A DNA stretch of 64,000 bases from Silene latifolia. Its lineage: Eukaryota; Streptophyta; Magnoliopsida; Caryophyllales; Caryophyllaceae. The DNA lies in contig NC_133538.1 in the NCBI RefSeq assembly GCF_048544455.1, positions 146,747,922 to 146,811,921 of the forward strand. Direction: 5' to 3'. Position 1 is the first letter of the stretch, and every line of letters starts with the position of its first letter. The position numbers were made by a program, and so were the translations under genes. This document shows, one piece after another, positions 9,483 to 19,550 of the stretch. The notes under the pieces were generated by a model. It was given only the letters and a program-made list of their open reading frames with translations. It searched no databases and was not told the origin of the DNA.

Positions 9483-10994
9483 TGATGCGTGTCATTTATA
9501 TGATGTTTTACACCCTATTTTACACGCATTTCAGAGCTTAATTATGTAGTTTAAAGCTACTATTTGCCCTATTTCGTCTACTTTCGTATTTTTATGTAAT
9601 ATTGCAGATTTATGCGGAAATAAGTAGATATTGAGCTAAATCCGTCCCGAGTATCTTGCATTGCATTTGACGTGAAGTATTTACTTAAGGAACGAGCTTG
9701 GTGCGCATTTCGAGGCCTGAAGGATAATTTTATGAAGAATTAGAAGCGGACTATCAGCTAAAGCAGTCGATCGACTGGCCTCCATGGTCGATCGACCAAC
9801 CCACGAGTTCCGAGCTACTCTTGTCAAGAGCGATCGATCGCCTTGCATGGTTGATCGACCAAGCCGCTAATTCTGACGTGAATTAATAGAACGAGAATTA
9901 AGAAGCCCATAAGTAGTTAGGTTTTCAGGAATAAGTGTTACGTATATTCCTATATAACGTAGCTTAGGTTTTCAGAATAATTATCAAGTTTTAATCCAGT
10001 TTTATTCAGTTTTCAGTTTATCATCAAATTTTAGGGTTCATTAGTTTAGAACAATTTCCTTCAATAAAAGTTACTTTCGCTTTCGGTTTTGATCTCTATT
10101 CCTGCATCCATTTGGTAATCTTCTGCTCTTATTTTTAGTTTATTACTCTGTTTGTTCGTAGTATAGAATTGCTAGACTAGTTTCCCGAAGCCGAAATTAT
10201 CGTTTTATATTATTTGCTTGTTTAATTATTTCAATCATGAATTCAGTAGTTTTATTCCTTAATCTCATTGTTATTTTCGTCGTAGTCATGAGTAGCTAAA
10301 TACCTTGTGCTAGGATGTAGGGAATCTGTAGTGTAGGCGACATTAGAATAGTATGACCTAAATCGCGCCATGGTCGATCGACTGGGTTCCCTGGTCGATC
10401 GACTGGCCACGTGAGTATTAGTTTCGTTTTAATTAATTTAATCTCCATATTTGACGAATCGAGTGCACGCGACTAGTTGAATGTCTAGGATTTGACCGAC
10501 CCAATAAAGATCGAAAGATAGGGAAGGGAAATAGCCTACCTAACTAAGACGACTAGATTAATGGGATCGAAAGATGAGTTAATTTAGCCTTTTTAGTCAC
10601 TATTCAGGACGAGAGTTAGTATTAGTGATATTAGGGACCTGTAGCGAGATCGAAAGATGCTACCTGTAAGAATGGACCGTGAGGACTTCTTATTTTCCCG
10701 TCTCACGTGTTTGTTTTAGACCTATCTAGTTTACTGCCGCCGAAACTACAGTGAACCGACCATCTTAGCACCCTTTTAATATTTGTTTTATCCGTTTATT
10801 TAGTTTATTATCTTTTATTGCCTTTAGCTATAGACCAAATCTAATCAAACCCCCACACACCGTTACTTTAAGACTTAATTAAACAACTAATAATTGCATC
10901 GCCTCCCTGTGGTTCGACCCTGTTACTACTAGCTTCTGTTAGTTTTAATAGGTATTATAAATTTTACCTTTGGTGCACACAACGACGGGCATCA
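9483..10994 (+). repeat. 3' LTR of element 1
   Basis: 1512 bp, TGATGCGTGTCA to GGGCATCA, near-identical to 2569-4070. Differences include a short extra segment near 10604 and changes inside the palindrome cluster (near 9767-9845). TATA-like CTATATAAC is at 9950-9958. The palindromes GGTCGATCGACTGG at about 10372 and 10393 are preserved. Confidence 0.95.
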
Positions 10995-10999
10995 CCTAC
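10995..10999. repeat. target-site duplication of element 1, right
   Basis: CCTAC directly follows the CA terminus of the 3' LTR and matches the bases before the 5' LTR. Joining 2568 to 11000 restores a continuous A-out 3' region. Confidence 0.93.
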
Positions 11000-12051
11000 T
11001 CATATTTTCTAAGTTTTGGAGCCTTAAAACTGGTGTCATTCATGACCAGTTCATGTAGGATTGCGAGTAGTTACTTCTTGCATAACATGTAACATTAATT
11101 TGCATAAGTATGAAATTCAATTTCTTGTTACCTGCATACATTCGGGTTAGTGGTTGGTGTCACATGCAGGGAGGTGCTTATATTCCCTTTTCTTCCATTT
11201 TTACCCATTAACTCCACATTTAGCCAAATTTGCCTTTTGACCCTCAATTATATCCAAACATAGCCTGCCTTGTCAAGCTAGTTAGTGATTGTTTTGCGGT
11301 ATATTGCTTATTGAGCCGAATTTGTTTTGTATTGATAATTGGGAGTTGGTGATATGGAGAAGGAGAACGATGAAAAAAAAAAGAAAAAAAAGAAAAAAAT
11401 CGAGAAAAAGAAATGGAAAAGATAAAAAAAGAATTTGATTGTTGTCGGTATTTGCTCCTATATTCTTATTCTATATCTTCTGAGGAGATGATATGATTCG
11501 GTTTAGTGAGTTTTTATGCCAATCAAGGGCATTTGTGCTTAATTTTGATGGATTACAAGCGGATGTGTTTTATTTTGTTTTGTTAGGATGCTGGCTTGGC
11601 TATTAACCTCACATTCCCAAAACTGTTTTGCCTTTCTTACCCATTACCTCACTTTACGTTTGTAAGCCCTCGGCTGTGACTAAACCTAGTTTGGCTGGAA
11701 TGTATGTGTACGGTAGCTAGAATTGTCTATCATACTATATTGTATGCATGTTTATATGGGTCGTAGTTAGGTGAGCGACTTCTTATTCTTTCTCTCTTAC
11801 ATATACTTGCTTACCCTTTGCTTCATGAGAGAAGAGTGACCCGTGAGAGTCCATTATCAAAGGTCTTCCAAGGTCGATGGTTCATCTATATTTATAAACA
11901 TCTTATAACTCGTTTGCATCTATCATTGTTGCTATTTTGTTAATTTATTGCATTAAATAGGTCTAGGTAGACGATTTGTAGCTAGCTATGAGTTTTTACT
12001 CTGTTGCATTAGTTAGTTGCATATAGTTTGCTTGGGGACAAGCAAAGGTTT

Positions 12052-12063
12052 GGTTTGGGGAGG
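12052..12063 (+). other. polypurine tract of A-out
   Basis: GGTTTGGGGAGG ends two bases before the 3' LTR start (TGATGCG at 12066). This is the same word and spacing as in element 1. Confidence 0.85.
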
Positions 12064-12348
12064 TTTGATGCGTGCATTTTATTTAGACTTTTTGTACCGT
12101 ATTTGCACGTATTTCTATGCATATTTCATAGTATTAACCTACAAATGTCCCCCGAATCATATACTTTTCTTTGCTTTGTCTTATTGGCAGGAATGTACCA
12201 AAGAAGACATAATTGAGCGTTTTACTGTCCCTTTAGCCAGCATTTAGGAGATGGAAGAATTGGAGCGAGAATCCTACTGTCTTGGGATGCGTCAAGCCGT
12301 CGTGGAAGCTAAATCAGCGAGCTGTGGCTGAAGCAGATGGCAGTTATC

Positions 12349-12545
12349 CTTCGATCGAGTGGTTTTGCTGGCCTAGTTGCTCGATCGAGAGCTTTGTGGT
12401 GATGAGAAGACCTCGATCGAACCGCTGCTGTGTTCGATCGAGAGGTGGTATTTTAGTGGTCCTCAATCGAGTAGTCGTTGTACTCTATTGAGAGGTTTTT
12501 GCAAAGAGTTGTTCGATCGAGAAGTATCAAAGTGCTCGATCGACC
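12349..12545. repeat. TCGATCGA cluster in A-out LTR
   Basis: Six exact TCGATCGA words plus degenerate CTCAATCGAG in about 200 bp, irregularly spaced. Position is upstream of the TATA-like box, so within the promoter-proximal U3. A-rev has the same arrangement at 43814-44002. Confidence 0.9.
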
Positions 12546-12633
12546 ACTTTTGGATTTGACACGGGATTTTTCTTGCGTGAACTTATTTATTTTAATATCT
12601 TAAGTTACATATTAGGTTAATAAAATATTTTTC

Positions 12634-12643
12634 CTATAAATAG
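12634..12643 (+). promoter_or_regulatory. TATA-like box in A-out LTR
   Basis: CTATAAATAG about 570 bp into the LTR, downstream of the TCGATCGA cluster. It is a plausible core promoter by motif; no other support. Confidence 0.55.
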
Positions 12644-13458
12644 GAAAGACTTAATTAGGTTTAAGGGGTGAGTTTTGATCTGATCCCCTTTCATTGAGTT
12701 TGACGTTACTTTGTTTTCATTTTTCCAGATCTCGTTTTGTGTAATCTCTCTACTCTCTTACTATTTAATTTAATTCTCTTTTGCACATCTTTTTATCATG
12801 TTCAGTATTGCTTTATTAATTATTATTGATTTATTTATCGTTATGCGTAGCTAATTTCCCTAATGCTAGGATTATGGGAGCCATGATAGTAAAATAATGA
12901 TGCTTTAATTGGTTTAGGGGGTTTTTGTTGTGAGAATTGTTTTATGGCAATATAACAGTAATTATTAGGTTGAATGCTTGTAACTAAATTAATTAAAATG
13001 GTTAAATTCAGACCTAGATTGGAAGATTGGAATGAACAGACCTGTTATGAACAATACACTACTCTAATGAGGGCGGAAGCTAAGTTAGTAGTATTTTAGG
13101 GCGGATAGCGGACCGGAAGGACCTTTATACTAACCCTCTCACATCAGACCGACTGACCTACCTTTAGCTGATTTATGTAATATCAAGTTGAACCGACATC
13201 CTGACATCTCTCTCTCTCTCTCCTTGATCTCAATCCTTTTCACTCTTGCTATTTTAATTCTTGTTTCTCTTATTGCTTTTATTTTAGTTCACTAGTTTAG
13301 TCAAAACAACTCAAACACCCCCCATTTTGTGACCTTAGACAGACTAGATAACAAGTAGATAGTGACCGCCTCCCTGTGGAGTACGATACCCGACTTACTC
13401 TGCAATATTAGTTAGAGCCGGTTGGTTTATTTTTGATAGGTTTGCGACAGCCGTGTCA

Positions 13459-15919
13459 GTATGGAAAGAGGTACAGAAATTACTAGATGCTGGCATTATT
13501 TACTCTATATCTGATTCTAAGTGGGTCAGTCATGTCCAAGTTGTACCTAAGTAGGGAGGTACTACAGTAGTTAAGAGTGATAAAAATGAATTAATTGCTA
13601 CTAGACTTGTTACAGGGTGGAGGATGTGTATTGATTATAGGAAGTTGAACGCAGCTACTAAGAAAGACCACTTCCCACTTTCTTATATTGATCAGATGTT
13701 AGAGATACTAGCATGTCATAGTTATTTATGTTACCTAGATGGCTATTCCGGTTTCTTTCAGATACCCATTCATCCTAGCAATCAGGAAAAGACTACTTTC
13801 ACATGTCCATATGGTGTATTTGCTTATAGGAGGATGCCTTTTGGTTTATGTAATGCCCCAGCTACCTTTCAGCGTTGTATGATGGCCATATTTTCTTATT
13901 ACATAGAGTCTATTTTGGAAGTCTTTATGGATGATTTCAGTGTTTATGGTACTGATTATGATGTTTGTTTGAGAAACTTGACTAAGGTTTTGCAGCGCTG
14001 TGAGGAGAGCAATCTTGTGCTCAACTGGGAGAAGTGCCACTTCATGGTTACTGAAGGGGTTGTACTTGGTCATTTTGTGTGAGGTATAGGTATCCAAGTG
14101 AATAAAGCTAAGGTTCACGTAATTGAGCAACTCCCGTACCCGGTTAATGTTAAGAGTGTGCGTAGTTTTCTTGGTCATGCAGGGTTCTATCGACGTTTTA
14201 TAAAGGATTTTTCAAAAATTGCTCAACCTCTAGCCCAGTTGCTTCATAAAGATACACCTTTTGTGTTTACTGATGAGTGTGTTAAGTCTTTTGACACTAT
14301 TAAACAAGCTCTTATCTCAGCTCCTATAATCCGACCTCCGGATTGGAGTCTACCTTTTGAGATTATGTGTGATGCCTGTAACTATGCAGTTGGAGCTGTG
14401 TTGGGGCAAAAGAAAAGATAAGGTGGTGCATGCTATTTACTATGCAAGTAAGACTCTTGATGATGCGCAGATCAACTATGCTACTAGGGAGAATGAGCTT
14501 CTTGCAGTTGTCTATGCTTTAGACAAATTTAGAACTTATCTTGTTGGTTCTAAAGTTATTGTTCATACTGACCATGCAGCATTAACGTATCTTTTAACTA
14601 AGTAGGAAGCTAGACCGCGACTTATTAGATGGATTTTATTGTTGCAAGAATTTGATTTAAAAATTTGTGATAAGTCGGGTCCTGAGAATGTTGTTGCAAA
14701 TCATTTGTCTCGTTTGAGATTTGCAGGAAGAGAAATTTTGCCTATTGATGATTCCTTTCCAGATGACCATCTTCTAGCTATTGCTGTGAGTACTCCATGG
14801 TTTGCAGATTATGCTAATTACTTGGTTGGAGGTATTCTTCCTTCTGACTTGTCTTATCAACAGAAGAAGAGATTCATGCATGATGTGAAGCGGTATTTCT
14901 GTGATGATCCATACTTGTTCCGGGAGTGCGCATATGGTATTTATAGACGGTGTATTCCAGAGGGTGAGGTACATGCCATTCTCTCTCACTGTCACTCTTC
15001 TTTTTATGGTGGTCATCATGGTCCGTCTAGGACTTTCTCTAAGGTAATGCAATCAGGTTTCTTTTGGCCAACTATCTTGAAAGATGCTACTGCTTTTGTC
15101 CGTTCTTGTGATGCGTGTCAAAGAACAGGTAATATTAGGCAAAGGCACGAGATGCCTTAAACTGGGATCTCTGAGGTAGAGATTTTTTATGCTTGGGGTA
15201 TTGACTACCATGGGCCATTCCCTACTTCTCATGGGAATCAATATATTTTAGTAGTTGTAGATTATCTTTATAAATGGGTGGAGGCAATTGCCACCCCCAC
15301 TTGTGATGCTAAATCTCTTGTTAAGTTGTTTGAGAAAATCATCTTTCCACAGTTTGGAGTGCCTTGTGCGGTGATTAGTGATGGAGGCAAGCATTTCAAT
15401 GTACGTCATCTCAACTCCTTGTTGAAGAAATATGGCGTTACACAGATGATTGGCATATCATCCTCAAACTAGTGGACAAGTTGAGATTTCCAACAGAGAA
15501 TTGAAACAAATCTTGGAGAAGGTAGTGAGCAAGAATAGAAAATATTGGAGTCGGAAGCTTGATGATACTTTATGGGCTTACCGTACTGCATAGAAGACCC
15601 CGATTGGAGCATCACCTTACCGTTTAGTCTATGGCAAATCTTGCCATTTACCTGTGGAACTTGAGTACAAGGCTATGTGGGCCATAAAAGAGCTAAATAT
15701 GAATCGCTCACTGGCGGGTGAGAGAAGATTGACGCAGTTGAATGAGCTTGATGAGTTTCGACTACATGCCTATAATAGTGCTCAAGTGTACAAGGAACGA
15801 ACAAAGAAGTGGCATGGCAAGCATATCTTGCAACGAGAATTCCATGTTGGTGAGAAGCTATTGCTATTTAATTCTCGTTTCCATTTGTTCCCAGGTAAGC
15901 TAAGGAATAGATGGTCTGG
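13459..15919 (+). pseudogene. pol of element C: RT, RNase H, integrase (decayed)
   Basis: It begins inside reverse transcriptase (LLDAGIIYSISDSKWVSHVQ), with N-terminal pol lost to the A-out insertion. RT motifs are WRMCIDYRKLN (about 13618), FMDDFSVYG (about 13922; the catalytic DD is kept) and LGHAGFYRRFIKDFS. RNase H follows: FEIMCDACNYAVGAVLGQ, ENELLAVVYALDKFR and HTDHAAL. Integrase has a zinc-binding HHCC region ([22 protein letters not shown]) and the catalytic Asps in WGIDYHGPF and VISDGGKHF, then SGQVEIS. The C-terminal FPGKLRNRW ends at a junction. Stops lie near 13552, 14080 and 15158; frameshifts lie near 14410 and 15455. It resembles Athila/Tat pol and the pol of B. After 15919 the sequence switches to an ORF1 on the other strand. 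Confidence 0.92.
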
Positions 15920-17090
15920 AACGGGCAAGAATGGTGGCCATGCCACCATAGGAAATAGATCCGTTGACCTTCAGCCCCTAGGCCTGGAAGTACTGGGCGG
16001 TCAGATAGGCGATGTTGACGGTAAAAGGACCCTCGTAGTCAATGTTCAGGTAACCGCCTAAGATGGAGAGCTCGTTGTTGTTGATGTTGTTTGGCTCCTT
16101 TCGGCCAAAAATGGTGCTCCCCATCAGTCTAAGAAAGTAACGGGCAGGGGGAAGGTGGACCTGTGCGAGCTTTCGCTCGGGAAAGGTGGTCTGGGCCACG
16201 GTCCGCCAAAGCTGACGAATGACCCTCCTAGGGGCGGTAGCGTCGCTCGTAGAAGAGAGGCCAAGTCTACTACCAAACTCCTCCAAAGTCATCGAAAAAG
16301 ACCGGTTGAACAACCGGAAAGACACAGAAGAACTAGTGGGAGCAGCGTCGTGTGCCCCGGAGGAGAAGGTGAAGGAGCTGAGGAACTCAAGACTCAGCTC
16401 CAGAAAGGTACGGCCACTCATAGTAATGAGTCCGGCCATCCTCGTGCCCCGTAAAAACTCACAAACTGACTCGTAGATGCCGAGTCTATCAAGTGCCGGT
16501 TTATCTAAAAACCGGGTAGGTAAAAACTCAGAGCCTAGGAGGTTATAAAACCTCTTACGATGTAAACCGTTAATGAAAATTACCTGCGGGTAGTCGGGGT
16601 GAGAGTCGAGGGAGTTGTCCCCTCGGACAATGACCGTGCCAGAAGGAGCAGCTGAAGTGGAAGTGCTAGGAGATGGCGTAGAACGGGAACGTCCACGACC
16701 TCGGCCCCGGCCTCTATAACCCGAAGTAGAAGCATGTACTGTGACGGTGCGAGGAACTAAGACCGCTCTAAAGGCAGCTGCAACTGCAGGTGAGTCTGCC
16801 ACATGTGTGCTCACCGTGGCTGGAGTATAGGCTGTGGCTGCTGTGACCACCACTGAAGAAGAAAGACTAGCACCAGTGCTAGTAGTGGTGGTGGCTGTGA
16901 CTGAAGTGGCAGCCGAAACAGAGCTAACAGCAGTGCGAGCTGGCGTAAAAATAGTACCGGCAGCTGAAACTAAGAACACAAAAGCGTTGGCCGGTGCGGA
17001 GACGGTAGTAATAGGAGGGACTACCGTCTCAGACAGAGACAAAGACGGACAAGCAGAAGAGCTCGACGAAGGCATCGAACTAGAATCCAT
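15920..17090 (-). pseudogene. A-rev ORF1, 'ATHILA ORF-1'-like protein (C-terminus lost)
   Basis: The start is taken at MDSSSMPSSSSS (17088-17090). The frame stays open to a stop at 15978-15980, and homology to H continues to about 15920. The N-terminal 130 or so residues are low complexity (Ala/Thr/Val/Ser), then a basic GRGRGRGRSRS patch. The family domain follows: HRKRFYNLLGSEFLPTRFLD, LELSLEFLSSFTF, SFRLFNRSFSMTLEEFGSRL, LPPARYFLRLMGSTIFGRKE and LGGYLNID. I take this as the plant retrotransposon family often called ATHILA ORF-1; its biochemical role is not established. It lies downstream of protease in the element's sense direction. The end is cut by the junction with C. Confidence 0.72.
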
Positions 17091-17718
17091 CCTAAAAAAA
17101 TAGGGCAGGGGAATTTGATAAGAATAAGACACGAAACTGCGTGAAACAGCATGAATTCGGCATTAAAATTCCCCTAACCAGTCGAAAAAATTCGACTTAT
17201 AGCACAAAAATTCCCAACTTTCCTCATGAAATTCGAATAAAAGCATGTAAACAGCGATAGAGCGAGGTAGCAGGCATCACAGCATGAAATTAAGCAACAA
17301 CTGAGGTAAATTAAGCATGATAGCATGAAAACCCAGTTGACAGTATGAAAACCCAGTCTGATTTTTTCGACTGTACTGAACCTTTATTGCATATTTCTCG
17401 CAAAATTCAAAATTAAACATGTAAAAGCAATGAGGCATGGGAAATGATCATCAAGTAATACAAAGAAGGGCAAGCAATGACAGTTATAGTCGAAAAACTC
17501 GACTAAGCAAGGAATTTCGAAACCCTAACCTAATTCACCTCATAAAAATGAGAAATAAATGAAATTAAAATGAAATGAGGTGTAGGAATTACTTACTTGA
17601 TGCTAGAGGTCTTACAAAGAACAATTAATCGACAAGAGATAAGCAAATTAGGCGGTTTTTTGATCGAAAACCGCGGAACCCTAATTCCTTCAATAAACCG
17701 AGTAAAGCAACACGAATC
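17091..17718 (-). other. A-rev region upstream of ORF1, no gene seen
   Basis: About 630 bp of A/T-rich sequence with short TTCGACT/AGTCGAA-type words (about 17180-17515). No supportable coding region. On the element's sense strand it lies between the TCGATCGA cluster (now at 39265) and ORF1. Confidence 0.6.
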
Positions 17719-17791
17719 AAGAAGAAAGTAGAGGGCTTTTGTCAATTAATTAACAATGAACACAATGTAGGAGACGGACTTGGTAAATGGG
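17719..17791. repeat. 73-bp target duplication, left copy
   Basis: It starts AAGAAGAAAGTAGAGGGC and runs to the first base of the family B LTR (TGGTCGG at 17792). It matches 39061-39133 with a single mismatch (T at 17788, A at 39130). The same sequence therefore flanks both ends of the 21.3 kb inserted block. Confidence 0.93.
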
Positions 17792-19550
17792 TGGTCGGAC
17801 TATTTCGGAGCTATATTCTATTTTTCGGAACAATTGTCGTTGGAAGAACCTAGACCAAAACACAATTTATAACTTCACAAACAACTCTACAATTAGTAAA
17901 GAGGCAAGTAAAGGTCGGATCTCAAGGGACGGGAATTGAGATGAGATTTCTATTGAAACTAGTGGTGTCTTAGGGGTGTCACAATTTGGGTTGATGTAGA
18001 AGGTCACTAACTAAATAGCAATGAAAGTAAATAAGCAAGATGAAATGAAAGAGTTTTAAATAATTGATAAAAAGCACTAGGGTATCATGGGGTCATAGGG
18101 GACTCATGGGAATTGATCATACAAACATGTTCTCAAATTATAAGCAAGCAATTATTATTGTGATGGATTGAGTTGGGTTATATCTTACAATCCTAGGAAA
18201 GTTTGGGTCCCGGAGCCGAATCGATTAGATTGTACAACACCTACAAGTCGACTTAGTCTTTCATACTCAACAACATGCATGGTCTAATGAGACTCGAGTT
18301 GGTTATGTCTTACAAGTCTCATTGAAAAGATAGGTGATGGGTAAAAAATGGAAGGATTCATAGGCTCACATTTCATCAAACATAACATGTGCATGAGTTG
18401 AGATCAAAACAAGCAAACAAATAAACCATGAAAGCATATTAATTTAAGCATGAATCATTCCCCCATGTTGGTTTCCCTTAATTACCCATTAACCATAGCT
18501 AGGTCACTACTCACTCATTATCATGTTGATCATGATAGCAAGGTTGTCAATCATACCAACAAAATGAAATATGTTGAACAAATGAAAGTAATTAACAATA
18601 ATTAAAAAGGGATTAAGAGAATTATACCTACTAATGATTCCAATAATAAAGCAAAGAATAAAAGAAGTACTTGATGCTTGATTGAGAGGTTGTCAATCTC
18701 CCAATAATAACCCAAATAATCTTCAATTACCCAAAATAAAGGATGAACAAGAGAGAGATTAAGGAAATAAAACTTGTATTAAAACTTGATTAATTGTTGA
18801 TTACAATACTAAAGAGAGATTTGATTGATATTAACTACTCTAATAATTGATAAGAAGAACATGCTCTTCTAGTTAGACTAATGGGGTATTTATAGTAGAA
18901 ATTAGGTGGATGCATTAGGGTTAACTAAGGGCTAAACTAGTAATTACACTTTTTAGATTGAGCAGGGAGACACCAGTATTTTTCGAAGGAAGGGCTTCTT
19001 TCTTTGAAGCTTGAAGAAACGGATTTGTGCTGGACTGGAATCCGTGCGTCTTAGGCACGGGACGGGCGGATTCAGGAGCCTCTGCCCGGGCGTCTTCAAG
19101 GGAATCCGGGCGTCTTCTGGGCTTGCATCCCGGGCGTCTTTGAAGGAAGACGCACGGATTGTGCTGTGGAGGACGGGCGGATTCAGGACAATCCGCACGG
19201 ATTGCTCCTCAGTCTTGCTTCTTCTTCTTTTCTTCCCTTTTCTTCGTAAAATCCTTTCGGATTTCCTCGGGGATGCAAGGATCCTTTCTCGTCATTGCCC
19301 AATTACAATAATATGTACAAAGGCCTTCTAATCTGGTCTCTCCTTGATGCTTTGTCATTGAATTCAATCAATTTAGTCTCGTTTTGCCATGAAAATGCAA
19401 GATTTGCACTCCTTTCCTACCAAGGGATCAAAATCTCAAAGAATATGCAAAACAAAGAACTAAAGACAATAAATGACCCAAATATGTACTAAAAAGCATG
19501 GGAACAAGGCTAATTCGGGGACTAAATATGCGCTAATTATGGTCACATCA
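17792..19550 (-). repeat. family B 3' LTR (left copy)
   Basis: 1759 bp. On the minus strand it starts TGATGTGACCATAATTAG and ends GAAATAGTCCGACCA. It is very like 35622-37379 (a few per cent different by eye) and like the G LTR. It has a GC-rich word cluster (about 19030-19200) and a TATA-like box on the minus strand (GTATTTATAG read on plus at 18886-18895). A polypurine-like tract, inverted TATCCCCAAACCGAACC, adjoins it at 19553-19569. Confidence 0.93.
19020..19200. repeat. GC-rich word cluster in family B LTR (left)
   Basis: Repeated, irregularly spaced words of the type GGGCGTCTTC, AATCCGGGCGTCTT, GACGGGCGGATTC and GACGCACGGATT in both orientations. They sit in the LTR as the TCGATCGA words do in family A. 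Copies recur at 36850-37030 (other LTR), 49128-49310 (G LTR), 23462-23682 and 31770-31910 (internal). Confidence 0.85.

Larger units (their letters stand above)
2569..10994 (+). mobile_element. Element 1: complete non-autonomous Athila/Tat-like element
   Basis: It has two LTRs (2569-4070, 9483-10994) starting TGATGCGTGTCA and ending GGGCATCA. A tRNA-Asp-type primer site (4076), gag and protease frames, a 2.2 kb non-coding 3' region and a polypurine tract (9469) lie between them. It is flanked by the direct duplication CCTAC (2564-2568, 10995-10999), as left by integrase. At 8.4 kb it has no RT, RNase H or integrase, so it must be mobilised in trans. The LTRs look a few per cent different by eye, including an extra segment of about 17-19 bp in the 3' LTR near 10604. 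The insertion is therefore not brand new. Confidence 0.95.
10995..12065 (+). other. non-coding 3' region of A-out, right half
   Basis: This continues the A-out 3' region after element 1. No gene is seen. Landmarks shared with element 1 and H are the GACCAGTT segment near 11042, TAGCCTGCCTTGTCAAGCTAG (11262-11282) and a purine-only tract (about 11356-11440). GTGACCCGTGAGAGTCCATT (11838-11857), shared with element 1, and the polypurine tract (12052-12063) follow. Confidence 0.8.
1..13458 (+). mobile_element. A-out: partial Athila/Tat-like Ty3-gypsy element, interrupted
   Basis: This is the right part of a gag-protease LTR retrotransposon: gag tail and protease (1-1731), a long non-coding 3' region (1732-2568, resuming at 10995), a polypurine tract at 12052 and a 3' LTR at 12066-13458. 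Its 5' LTR, primer site and most of gag lie left of the window. Element 1 split it at 2568/10995. No RT, RNase H or integrase lies between protease and LTR, so this copy depends on others for reverse transcription and integration. After the LTR the sequence passes directly into reverse transcriptase of another element (C), so A-out entered C. Its own target duplication cannot be tested because the left end is missing. Confidence 0.85.
12066..13458 (+). repeat. 3' LTR of A-out
   Basis: 1393 bp, starting TGATGCGTGCATTTT and ending GACAGCCGTGTCA. It is similar in plan to the A-rev LTR (42803-44229): a TCGATCGA cluster near the start, a TATA-like box, and a T-rich end with a ...TGATAGG...GACA...TCA terminus. 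The right boundary is placed where reverse transcriptase sequence of element C begins. A short CT microsatellite lies at about 13207-13222. Confidence 0.85.

Noticed and set aside
18953..19331. Open frames on both strands over the family B LTR cluster (also 36782-37160 and 49027-49438)
   Set aside because: They come from GC-rich word clusters in LTRs; both strands are open and there is no domain. Not genes.
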